A stretch of 5,277 nucleotides of DNA from Rhodospirillaceae bacterium UBA4468. GTDB lineage: Bacteria; Pseudomonadota; Alphaproteobacteria; Rhodospirillales; Casp-alpha2. The notes beneath the pieces are model-generated. The model saw only the letters and a program-made list of their open reading frames with translations. It was not told the DNA's origin and made no database searches. Made by a program: the position numbers and the translations under genes. The stretch is taken from assembly GCA_002389385.1 (NCBI GenBank), contig DGOK01000081.1:514-5790 (forward strand), given 5' to 3'. Of the stretch, positions 1 to 5,260 are shown piece by piece (the stretch's first letter is position 1; each line of letters starts with the position of its first letter).

Positions 1-638
1 GGCCCCGTTATCTCAAATGATGTATCCGCTGTGATGCGTCGGTTATATTCAGAATCAACAACCGGCGCCCAAGCGCCGCTTTTGTCCGTCATTTCAAAAA
101 TTGAAATGCCATGCGCCATTTTACCATTGAAGATGTCATCCGCTGTTTCCGGTAATCCGCTGGCGCGATTGCCATAGATAATGCTTCGGTTTGCGTACTC
201 GTTATTGATCGCAATGACATGCCGCTCCCCTTTCGAGAAAATCGCCATCCCATCATTATTATCACCAAAGGCGCGTTCCTGACTCCGCCCACTGCCTCGG
301 CTTTGATCATCAAATGGCGCGCCATCTGATCAAAGCGGATCGCCCCACTTGATCAAGGGTCGTCATGAATACCCGTTCGGCACCGTGACGGTATCCAGGG
401 TGTTTGCCCTAACCAGCACAAAGTCAAAATTGGGCCGTCCAGCCGCTTTTGACGCGGCGGCGTTCCAGACACTCATCACAAATGCGGCGGAACCTAACAT
501 CGCAGCACTTTTCATGAAACCTCGCCTTGATTGGGCGCAGTCCAAAACATCGTCAAAGCTAGTCGTCACCGTTGCCGGACGACGACGTTCATCAAATTCA
601 TCAAAGCTTAGGCCCGTATCTTTGAGGTTTTCACTCAT
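1..638 (-). CDS. PhoX/DUF839 family Tat-exported phosphatase-like protein, 5' part, with two in-frame TGA codons
   Basis: This is the N-terminal 212 codons of a secreted alkaline-phosphatase-like protein (PhoX, DUF839); the 3' end lies beyond the window edge. Start ATG is at 638-636, after a weak GAGAG purine stretch. Residues 1-36 form an acidic n-region with SFDDVLD at 27-33. A twin-arginine motif SRRGFMK (37-43) precedes a hydrophobic stretch (44-57), predicting Tat export of a folded metalloenzyme to the periplasm. Family blocks follow in one frame: TVTVPNGYS (83-91), KWGDPL (97-102), ERAFGDNNDGM (121-131), NNEY (145-148), YNRRIT (198-203) and EITG (209-212). Codons 92 (365-363) and 103 (332-330) are TGA, sitting in GYS*RPL and DPL*SDG, where relatives as I recall them carry Trp. 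TGG codes Trp at 58, 98 and 190. There is no TAA, TAG or indel. Under the standard code the product is a 91-residue stub, so it is either a pseudogene or UGA is decoded as Trp. Family assignment is firm; substrate is unknown. Confidence 0.87.
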
Positions 639-778
639 GTCTCTCTCATAACCTTTATTCACCCGACCATATCTCATGGGAACATGCCGCAATGTCGTGA
701 CCAAATAATCACATAAACATTGAACTTTCGAGGCCAAGTCTGGAACAAGAAATCGCACGGAAAGAAGTCATCAAATAA

Positions 779-799
779 CGATTTTCCCTCGCAAAATCG
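779..799. promoter_or_regulatory. Perfect inverted repeat, candidate operator
   Basis: CGATTTT (779-785) and AAAATCG (793-799) are exact reverse complements separated by 7 nt. The centre-to-centre distance is 14 nt. The site lies just upstream of the -10-like box of the HIG1 gene, and its right arm covers the position where a -35 element would fall. It could bind a dimeric regulator. As an RNA hairpin it has only two G:C pairs per arm and no T tract, so a terminator is unlikely. Confidence 0.4.
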
Positions 800-811
800 A
801 TAAAGCCCCTT

Positions 812-817
812 TATATT
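812..817 (+). promoter_or_regulatory. -10-like box TATATT directly before the HIG1 gene
   Basis: TATATT ends 6 nt before the ATG at 824, which would put the transcription start at or next to the start codon. No good -35 hexamer stands 16-18 nt upstream (TCGCAA and neighbours), so this would be a weak or activator-dependent promoter. The only purine-rich sequence before the ATG is AGGG at 819-822, a single base away and too close for normal Shine-Dalgarno use. This fits a leaderless transcript but could be chance in an AT-rich stretch. Confidence 0.3.
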
Positions 818-823
818 TAGGGT

Positions 824-1024
824 ATGAGTAGCTTCTTACCATTTTTGCTTATTTTCGCGATGCTTGCGACGTTGATCATTCTTGTGGTCGGCCTCATCAA
901 TTTCGCGCGAAATGGGCCGTTTTATCAGAAACACTCAAACAACCTGATGCGCGCACGCGTTATCGGACAAGCTGTCGCGCTGCTAATCTTTGCCCTGATC
1001 ATGGGCTCGGCTGGCATGGAATAA
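824..1024 (+). CDS. Twin-transmembrane protein with HIG1 domain
   Basis: A 66-residue inner-membrane protein of the bacterial HIG1 (hypoxia-induced gene 1) type. Two hydrophobic helices span about residues 4-24 and 47-63, joined by a polar, basic loop that carries NNLMRARVIGQ (39-49); the R..R...Q pattern (R43, R45, Q49) recalls the conserved HIG1 loop. Length and arrangement match the small alphaproteobacterial members, which run about 60-70 residues. Mitochondrial HIG1 relatives associate with respiratory complexes III and IV; a similar role here is inference. It ends in TAA and the next gene starts 28 nt later, so the two are probably co-transcribed. In my recollection this gene commonly precedes the adenosyltransferase and etfBA in alphaproteobacteria. 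The start at 824 gives a full first helix but has no properly spaced ribosome binding site. Confidence 0.82.
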   Translation: MSSFLPFLLIFAMLATLIILVVGLINFARNGPFYQKHSNNLMRARVIGQAVALLIFALIMGSAGME

Positions 1025-1043
1025 TCCCCCCTAAAGAAATCAT

Positions 1044-1048
1044 GAGGA
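1044..1048 (+). promoter_or_regulatory. Ribosome binding site deciding the GTG start of the adenosyltransferase gene
   Basis: GAGGA lies 4 nt before the GTG at 1053. The overlapping ATG at 1051 is out of frame and meets TAA after two codons (ATG TGG TAA), so it cannot start the gene. The protein then begins MVTLTKIYTRGG, the usual N-terminus of the family, which confirms GTG. Confidence 0.65.
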
Positions 1049-1052
1049 CAAT

Positions 1053-1616
1053 GTGGTAACTCTCACAAAAATTTATACCCGTGGCGGCGACACTGGGGAG
1101 ACATCTCTGGGCAGCGGCGACCGGGTCAAAAAACATGACGTCCGTGTGGCAGCTTATGGCACCTCTGACGAAGCAAATGCGGTCATTGGACTGGCGCGGT
1201 TGCACACCGAAGGCGAAGCAGACGCCATGCTGGCGCGTATCCAGAACGACTTGTTTGATTTAGGCGCTGATCTTTGTACGCCTGAGGGCGGCAATCGCTC
1301 TAACGGCGCGCTCCGTGTGGTTCAAGAACAAGTTGACCGCCTGGAATCCGAAATTGATGCCATGAACGATGAGCTGGCCTCGCTCACGTCATTTATCCTA
1401 CCCGGCGGCTCACCCGCATCGAGCTTTCTACATTTGGCGCGTACCGTTGCACGCCGATGTGAGCGTTTATTGACCGAATTAAGCGATACCGAAGAGATCA
1501 ATCCGATCACCATCAAATACATCAATCGCCTGTCAGATCATTTGTTTCAGTTGTCTCGGAAACTCAACGACAATGGCGCGACTGACGTATTGTGGGTTCC
1601 CGGCGCCAATCGATAA
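1053..1616 (+). CDS. pduO: PduO-type ATP:cob(I)alamin adenosyltransferase
   Basis: Transfers the adenosyl group of ATP to cob(I)alamin, giving coenzyme B12, used mainly by methylmalonyl-CoA mutase in propionyl-CoA breakdown. The 187 residues match the usual family length. The N-terminal ATP-binding motif TRGGDTGETSLG spans 9-20, followed by AAYGTSDEANAVIG (33-46; relatives have GT.DE.N). FILPGG is at 114-119. The helix with R130, R134, R135 and E137 corresponds to the ARAVCRRAE helix of human MMAB, and INRLSDHLF (157-165) and the terminal DVLWVPGANR (178-187) are standard. This is the PduO fold, not the CobA/BtuR fold. It starts with GTG, stops with TAA, and is probably co-transcribed with the HIG1 gene. 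Position next to etfBA and hbd fits fatty-acid and propionate oxidation. The family is sometimes named cobO in genome annotation, but cobO properly denotes the unrelated CobA-type enzyme. Confidence 0.95.
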   Translation: MVTLTKIYTRGGDTGETSLGSGDRVKKHDVRVAAYGTSDEANAVIGLARLHTEGEADAMLARIQNDLFDLGADLCTPEGGNRSNGALRVVQEQVDRLESEIDAMNDELASLTSFILPGGSPASSFLHLARTVARRCERLLTELSDTEEINPITIKYINRLSDHLFQLSRKLNDNGATDVLWVPGANR

Positions 1617-1704
1617 GTCGCTGCGTTGCACGGGGCATGTGCTAAACCCTTAAATTCCGCCAAAAAACTCATCTGTTCACTGATATATTTGTGGTAATGT
1701 TGGC

Positions 1705-1733
1705 TTGACCACCTATCGGGCAAGGCCTAATGT
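1705..1733 (+). promoter_or_regulatory. Sigma70-like promoter for the etfB-etfA-hbd operon
   Basis: TTGACC (1705-1710) and TAATGT (1728-1733) are separated by exactly 17 nt. This is the best promoter-like pair in the gap between pduO and etfB and would start transcription near 1740, leaving a leader of about 90 nt. It implies etfB has its own promoter in addition to any read-through from pduO; I saw no strong terminator between 1617 and 1704. Confidence 0.6.
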
Positions 1734-1801
1734 TGCGCCTGCGAAGAGACGGGTGCAACTGCGGTCACACACGTTTTCACGCGTTTTTGGGAAGCCGGTA
1801 C

Positions 1802-1816
1802 GCCGCAACCTGCGGC
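1802..1816 (+). promoter_or_regulatory. Small hairpin just upstream of the etfB ribosome binding site
   Basis: GCCGCA (1802-1807), loop ACC, TGCGGC (1811-1816): a perfect 6-bp GC-rich stem with a 3-nt loop. It ends 3 nt before the AGGAGAT ribosome binding site (1820-1826) and does not cover it. It may protect the mRNA 5' region or keep the binding site exposed. No T tract follows, so it is not a terminator. Confidence 0.4.
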
Positions 1817-1829
1817 TCGAGGAGATATC

Positions 1830-2579
1830 ATGAAGGCACTTGTCGCTGTAAAGCGGGTCGTCGACTATAACGTCAAAATCCGTGTAAAGCCTGATCAATC
1901 AGGCGTTGAACTTCAAAATGTAAAAATGTCGATGAACCCTTTCGACGAAATTGCCGTCGAAGAAGGCATGCGTTTGAAAGAATCTGGCACGATTGAAGAA
2001 TTGATTGCCGTTTCCATCGGACCGGCACAATCTCAGGAAACAATCCGTACAGCACTCGCTATGGGCGCTGATCGCGGCATCCTGGTTGAGACTGACCAAG
2101 AAGTTCAGCCCCTCGCCGTTGCAAAAATTCTCAAAGCCATTGCCCTGAAAGAAAGCCCGGACATCGTTATTGTCGGCAAACAGGCAATTGACGACGACTC
2201 CAACCAAACCGGTCAGATGCTTGCCGCTTTGATGGACTGGCCACAGGCCACGTTCGCGTCAGAACTCGAAATTGGCAGTGGTGAAGCCTTAGTAACCCGC
2301 GAAGTTGATGGTGGGCTCGAGACCATCAATGTCAAATTACCGATGGTCATGAGCACTGACCTGCGCTTGAACGAGCCGCGCTACGCGTCATTGCCAAACA
2401 TTATGAAGGCCAAGAAAAAGCCAATTGATACGACCACTCCGGCTGAACTTGGTGTCGACATTGCGCCACGTCTCAAAACCATCAAGGTTGAAGAGCCACC
2501 AAAGCGCCAAGGCGGCGTGAAGGTTGCTGACGTTGCTGAACTTGTCGACAAACTGAAAAACGAAGCGAAGGTGATATAA
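1830..2579 (+). CDS. etfB: Electron transfer flavoprotein beta subunit
   Basis: EtfB pairs with EtfA to form the soluble heterodimer that takes electrons from acyl-CoA dehydrogenases and hands them to ETF:ubiquinone oxidoreductase; this subunit holds AMP. The 249 residues match the usual length. The N-terminus MKALVAVKRVVDYNVKIRVK and MSMNPFDEIAVEEGMRLK (33-50) are group I ETF-beta hallmarks. VGKQAIDDDSNQTGQ (115-129) is the AMP-binding stretch. The segment RLNEPRYASLPNIMKAKKKP (179-198) is the recognition loop that docks on dehydrogenases, with its anchor leucine at L188. AGGAGAT (1820-1826) stands 3-5 nt before the ATG. The stop is TAA, one base before etfA, so the pair is translationally linked. 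No residues are missing, and bifurcating-type ETF is unlikely given the group I signature. Confidence 0.98.
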   Translation: MKALVAVKRVVDYNVKIRVKPDQSGVELQNVKMSMNPFDEIAVEEGMRLKESGTIEELIAVSIGPAQSQETIRTALAMGADRGILVETDQEVQPLAVAKILKAIALKESPDIVIVGKQAIDDDSNQTGQMLAALMDWPQATFASELEIGSGEALVTREVDGGLETINVKLPMVMSTDLRLNEPRYASLPNIMKAKKKPIDTTTPAELGVDIAPRLKTIKVEEPPKRQGGVKVADVAELVDKLKNEAKVI

Positions 2580-2580
2580 G

Positions 2581-3516
2581 ATGGCAAACGTTCTTCTTTA
2601 TGTCGATCACGACAACGCAGCATTCCGCGCGGTTACGCTCAATGCTGTTACGGCTGCGGCCGCTCTTGGTGATGTTACTGCCCTCGTTGCTGGCAAAGAT
2701 TGTGGCAGCGTCTGCGAAGCTGTTGCGAAAGTCCCTGGCATTGCAAAGGTTCTGCACGCCGAAGGCGATCACTATGCAAACGCATTGGCTGAAAGCGTCA
2801 CGGACCTGATCCTGTCGATTGCCGATGGCTATGACTATATTGTTGCCCCTGCCTCAACATCTGGCAAAAACATCAGTCCGCGCGTTGCGGCAAAGCTTGA
2901 TGTGCAGCAAATCTCCGAGATTGTCTCGATTGAAAGCCCTGACACGTTTGTCCGCCCCATTTATGCCGGCAACGCCATGGCGACAGTTCAGTCAACGGAT
3001 GCAGTTAAAGTCATCACCGTGCGCGCAACGGCCTTTGATGCTGCCGCCGAAGAAGGTGGCTCTGCCAGCGTTGAAACAATTGATGCCGCTGCTGCCAGCG
3101 ACCATTCATCATTCGTCAGCCAAAACCTGACCAAATCAGAACGCCCTGAACTGACAAGCGCCGGGATCGTGGTTTCTGGTGGTCGCGGGATGCAGTCTGG
3201 CGAAAATTTCGTCATGCTCGAAGAAATAGCTGACAAGCTGGGCGCTGCTGTGGGTGCATCTCGCGCTGCAGTCGACGCCGGGTTCGTACCAAACGATTAT
3301 CAGGTCGGCCAAACCGGTAAGGTTGTTGCCCCTGATCTCTATATTGCTGTCGGTATTTCCGGCGCCATTCAGCACTTAGCTGGAATGAAAGACAGTAAAG
3401 TTATCGTCGCTATCAACAAAGATGAAGAAGCGCCGATTTTCCAAGTTGCGGACTATGGTCTTGTCGCCGATCTATTCGACGCCGTGCCTGCTCTGTCCGC
3501 AGAACTCGACAAATAA
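2581..3516 (+). CDS. etfA: Electron transfer flavoprotein alpha subunit (FAD-binding)
   Basis: EtfA carries the redox-active FAD of the ETF heterodimer. The 311 residues have the usual two parts: an N-terminal Rossmann-like domain (about 1-180, beginning MANVLLYVDHD and including APASTSGKNISPRVAAKLD at 89-107) and the C-terminal FAD domain. The latter has SGGRGM (199-204), GASRAAVDAG (225-234), QVGQTGK (241-247), and the family signature LYIAVGISGAIQHLAGMKDS (253-272) followed by AINKDEEAPIFQVADYGL (277-294). The gene starts one base after the etfB stop; its ribosome binding site AAGGTGAT (2568-2575) lies inside the end of etfB, 5 nt before the ATG. It has no tryptophan codon and ends in TAA. 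Function is secure. Confidence 0.98.
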   Translation: MANVLLYVDHDNAAFRAVTLNAVTAAAALGDVTALVAGKDCGSVCEAVAKVPGIAKVLHAEGDHYANALAESVTDLILSIADGYDYIVAPASTSGKNISPRVAAKLDVQQISEIVSIESPDTFVRPIYAGNAMATVQSTDAVKVITVRATAFDAAAEEGGSASVETIDAAAASDHSSFVSQNLTKSERPELTSAGIVVSGGRGMQSGENFVMLEEIADKLGAAVGASRAAVDAGFVPNDYQVGQTGKVVAPDLYIAVGISGAIQHLAGMKDSKVIVAINKDEEAPIFQVADYGLVADLFDAVPALSAELDK

Positions 3517-3576
3517 AAAGAACAAACTGCACTGAACATAAGTATGGATAAATTGGTGACCGCTGCATTTGACAGC

Positions 3577-3582
3577 AAGGAG
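3577..3582 (+). promoter_or_regulatory. Ribosome binding site fixing the start of the 3-hydroxybutyryl-CoA dehydrogenase gene
   Basis: AAGGAG lies 6 nt before the ATG at 3589. An in-frame ATG at 3544 would add 15 residues before MAIDIQKIGVIGSG, but it has no good ribosome binding site, and the family normally begins only a few residues before the first beta strand. The start at 3589 is therefore preferred. Confidence 0.85.
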
Positions 3583-3588
3583 AAGACC

Positions 3589-4470
3589 ATGGCGATTGAT
3601 ATTCAGAAGATTGGTGTTATTGGCTCCGGACAAATGGGTAGCGGCATTGCGCATGTTTGTTCATTGGCAGGTTATGACGTGCGTATGCTCGATCTTTCCG
3701 AGGATGCTCTTAAAGCAGGCATGAGCAAAATTGAGAAAGGCATGGTGCGCCAGATCTCACGCAACTTGATTACCGAAGATGACCAAAAGACCGCAACGGC
3801 CCTCATCTCGACGTCAACAGAATACGCAGATCTAGGCGACCGTGACTTCGTCGTTGAAGCTGCCAGTGAAGATGAGGACGTTAAGAAAGCGATCCTCAAG
3901 ACGCTCTGCCCTGTTCTTAAGGAAGACGCGATCATCGCGTCAAACACGTCATCGATTTCGATTACGCGCCTTGGTGCACAGACAGATCGTCCAGGCAAAT
4001 TCCTTGGCATGCACTTCATGAACCCGGTTCCACGCATGGAATTAGTTGAATTGATCCGTGGCATCGCGACGGACGAAGACACTTACAGCACGGTTCGTGA
4101 GCTTGCTGCAAAGCTCGGCAAACGCTCTGTGAATGCCGAAGATTTCCCAGCATTCATCGTCAACCGTATCTTGCTACCGATGATCAACGAAGCAATCTAT
4201 ACGCTTTATGAAGGCGTTGGTTCGGTTGATGCCATCGACACTGCGATGAAGCTTGGCACAAACCATCCCATGGGCCCGCTAGAGCTGGCTGATTTCATTG
4301 GTCTGGATACCTGCCTTGCTGTGATGCACGTGCTGCATGATGGCCTGGCTGATACCAAGTATCGTCCTTGCCCATTGTTGGTTAAATATGTTGAAGCTGG
4401 CTGGCTTGGCCGCAAGACGGGTCGTGGTTTCTACGACTACTCTACGGAAGTTCCCGTACCAACACGCTAA
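3589..4470 (+). CDS. hbd: 3-hydroxybutyryl-CoA dehydrogenase
   Basis: NAD(P)-dependent oxidation of L-3-hydroxyacyl-CoA to 3-ketoacyl-CoA (or the reverse, in acetoacetyl-CoA/PHB metabolism), in the cytoplasm. The 293 residues match the short stand-alone family (FadB2/PaaH/Hbd). The Rossmann motif GSGQMG is at 12-17 and the adenosine-binding acid is D35, which favours NAD. Active-site residues line up with human HAD: S121/S122 in NTSS (119-122), H142 and N145 in HFMNP (142-146), E154, and N192 in FIVNR (189-193). The C-terminal dimerisation domain carries GTNHPMGPLELADFIGLD and ends in GWLGRKTGRGFYDY. It follows etfA by 72 nt in the same direction and is probably in the same operon. It lacks the hydratase domain of FadB, so a partner enoyl-CoA hydratase must be elsewhere. 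Symbols paaH or fadB2 are also used for such genes; the exact chain-length preference is not visible. Confidence 0.94.
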   Translation: MAIDIQKIGVIGSGQMGSGIAHVCSLAGYDVRMLDLSEDALKAGMSKIEKGMVRQISRNLITEDDQKTATALISTSTEYADLGDRDFVVEAASEDEDVKKAILKTLCPVLKEDAIIASNTSSISITRLGAQTDRPGKFLGMHFMNPVPRMELVELIRGIATDEDTYSTVRELAAKLGKRSVNAEDFPAFIVNRILLPMINEAIYTLYEGVGSVDAIDTAMKLGTNHPMGPLELADFIGLDTCLAVMHVLHDGLADTKYRPCPLLVKYVEAGWLGRKTGRGFYDYSTEVPVPTR

Positions 4471-4479
4471 GTAAAACTG

Positions 4480-4502
4480 GCTCGAAGTATTCCTTCGCGA
4501 GC
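4480..4502 (+). other. Bulged hairpin just after hbd
   Basis: GCTCG (4480-4484) pairs with CGAGC (4498-4502), and AAG (4485-4487) with CTT (4493-4495), leaving a 2-nt CG bulge on the 3' arm and a 5-nt loop. No T run follows, so it is not an intrinsic terminator by itself; it may act as a 3' stabilising structure for the operon mRNA ahead of the real terminator at 4549-4576. Confidence 0.35.
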
Positions 4503-4548
4503 GGGGCTTTGCGGAAATATACTAAGCGTCAACATTATATGTTTTGAG

Positions 4549-4576
4549 AAACGGGGCCTTCGGGCCTCGTTTTTTT
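4549..4576 (+). terminator. Intrinsic terminator of the etfB-etfA-hbd operon
   Basis: ACGGGGCC (4551-4558), loop TTCG (4559-4562), GGCCTCGT (4563-4570): an 8-bp stem with one G:T wobble, extendable by A:T pairs at the base, followed by seven T (4570-4576). The C(UUCG)G tetraloop is unusually stable. Upstream AA residues could also make it work weakly on the other strand, but no minus-strand gene reads into it here. Confidence 0.9.
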
Positions 4577-4616
4577 AGCATTACGAAACACTTCCTTACG
4601 CCTAAGACATACAAAT

Positions 4617-4633
4617 CTGACAGTTACCTGACA
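4617..4633 (+). repeat. Direct repeat CTGACA, 11-bp period, upstream of the response regulator
   Basis: CTGACA occurs at 4617-4622 and 4628-4633, start-to-start 11 bp, about one helical turn, so a protein could contact both on one face of the DNA. It lies 49-65 nt before the start codon at 4682, where an activator site or promoter is expected. I could not assign a clear -10 box to either copy at 16-18 nt spacing. Confidence 0.3.
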
Positions 4634-4681
4634 TCTTATGCCTGTATTCACAGTAAGTAATACGGCGAAGGGAGAGTTGTT

Positions 4682-5182
4682 ATGTCAGAAGGCATGCGAA
4701 GCATTGATTTCTCAAATATCTCGGTTCTTGTGGCTGAGTATAATAATTATATGCGCCAAACCATCCGCAGCATTCTGAGAACATTCAATATCGGCGATAT
4801 TATTGAGATGCAAAATCCAGACGATGCATGGGACATGTTCTGTGCAACGCCACCCGATGTAGTGTTTGCCGATTGGGCCCCCGGCTTTAATGGTATGGGC
4901 CTTTTGCAAAAAATCCGCCGTGATCCGAAAAGCCCAAACCCGTTTGTCCCTATCATCGTCGTGACATCAATGTCCGATAAGAAAAACGTCCTGACCGCAC
5001 GCGACCTGGGGATGACTGAGTTTCTTGCCAAACCGTTTTCACCAAAGCAAATATTCTTGCGCCTGCGGATCGTTGCAGAACAACCTCGCGCCTTTATCAA
5101 GACGGGCAATTTCTTTGGCCCTGATCGTCGTCGCCGAAACCTTGGTGTCCAAAAAAAACAGACGTGGAGAAGGCAACGATAA
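4682..5182 (+). CDS. Single-domain response regulator (CheY-like receiver), C-terminus probably frame-shifted
   Basis: A stand-alone receiver domain, expected to act through protein contacts since no output domain follows. As written it has 166 residues, starting after a good GGGAG ribosome binding site (4670-4674). The receiver spans about 13-133: strand 1 VLVAEY (15-20), phosphoacceptor D64 in FADW (62-65), switch T95 in VVTSM (93-97), and K117 in LAKPF (115-119). The acidic pair that binds magnesium is E19-Y20, where a second Asp/Glu is usual, so the pocket is incomplete. The tail FFGPDRRRR (144-152) is typical of an alphaproteobacterial receiver-only group. After an A8 run (5151-5158) this frame gives QTWRRQR with rare Arg codons and stops. 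One base fewer gives NRRGEGNDNQ and onward to TAA at 5229-5231, 16 residues longer. Cognate kinase and target cannot be told from the window. Confidence 0.85.
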   Translation: MSEGMRSIDFSNISVLVAEYNNYMRQTIRSILRTFNIGDIIEMQNPDDAWDMFCATPPDVVFADWAPGFNGMGLLQKIRRDPKSPNPFVPIIVVTSMSDKKNVLTARDLGMTEFLAKPFSPKQIFLRLRIVAEQPRAFIKTGNFFGPDRRRRNLGVQKKQTWRRQR

Positions 5183-5260
5183 TCAGTCTGTAGCTGGCGA
5201 TGACGCCCCAACAACAAACGTCATTATCTAATCAAGCTTCAGGTGATACCCTCGGAGTTG

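Larger units (their letters stand above)
639..823. promoter_or_regulatory. Divergent intergenic region between the PhoX-like gene and the HIG1-domain gene
   Basis: The two genes are transcribed away from each other, so both promoters should lie in these 185 bases. On the plus side there is a TATATT box and a perfect dyad, listed separately. On the minus side I could not find a convincing -35/-10 pair; TTGGCC (revcomp of 734-739) with a weak TATGTG-like box 16-17 nt downstream is the best of poor options. I saw no clear PHO box (paired CTGTCAT-like repeats), so phosphate control of the PhoX-like gene is not supported by sequence. Confidence 0.5.

Noticed and set aside
89..325. A 78-codon minus-strand open frame beginning MARHLM, as an independent small gene
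   Set aside because: It is out of frame with the PhoX-like protein, whose conserved motifs (GDNNDGM, NNEY, YNRRIT) run through the same bases in the frame set by the start at 638. It has no recognisable content of its own.
303..365. Frameshifts as the cause of the break in the PhoX-like gene
   Set aside because: The frames on both sides of each TGA are identical (codon positions 365 and 332 are in phase with the start at 638), and reading straight through gives family-like sequence. The interruptions are pure stop codons, not indels.
330..365. UGA as selenocysteine or glycine
   Set aside because: PhoX proteins are not known selenoproteins, the two codons lie only 11 codons apart, and I saw no clear SECIS-like hairpin next to either. 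UGA=Gly is known from candidate-phylum bacteria, not alphaproteobacteria, and Gly does not fit these positions as I recall the family.
349..651. A 100-codon plus-strand open frame opposite the PhoX-like gene
   Set aside because: It is the complement of the coding frame, with no motif or ribosome binding site. The minus-strand reading has a Tat signal and family motifs.
639..758. Upstream in-frame start of the PhoX-like gene at 758 (40 extra residues, beginning MRFLVPDL)
   Set aside because: The extension does not resemble the family, and the start at 638 places the Tat motif at residues 37-43, a usual distance for DUF839 proteins.
1617..1704. Terminator after pduO
   Set aside because: Only a weak 4-bp GCAC/GTGC pairing is visible and no T run follows, so it is not supported.
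1730..1873. Short cysteine-rich open frame (MLRLRRDGCNCGH...) overlapping the start of etfB
   Set aside because: Its ATG lies inside the predicted -10 box of the etfB promoter, it has no ribosome binding site, and it runs into the etfB coding region in another frame.
3544..3588. Longer start of hbd at 3544
   Set aside because: The 15 extra residues have no family counterpart, and AAGGAG is spaced correctly for the ATG at 3589.
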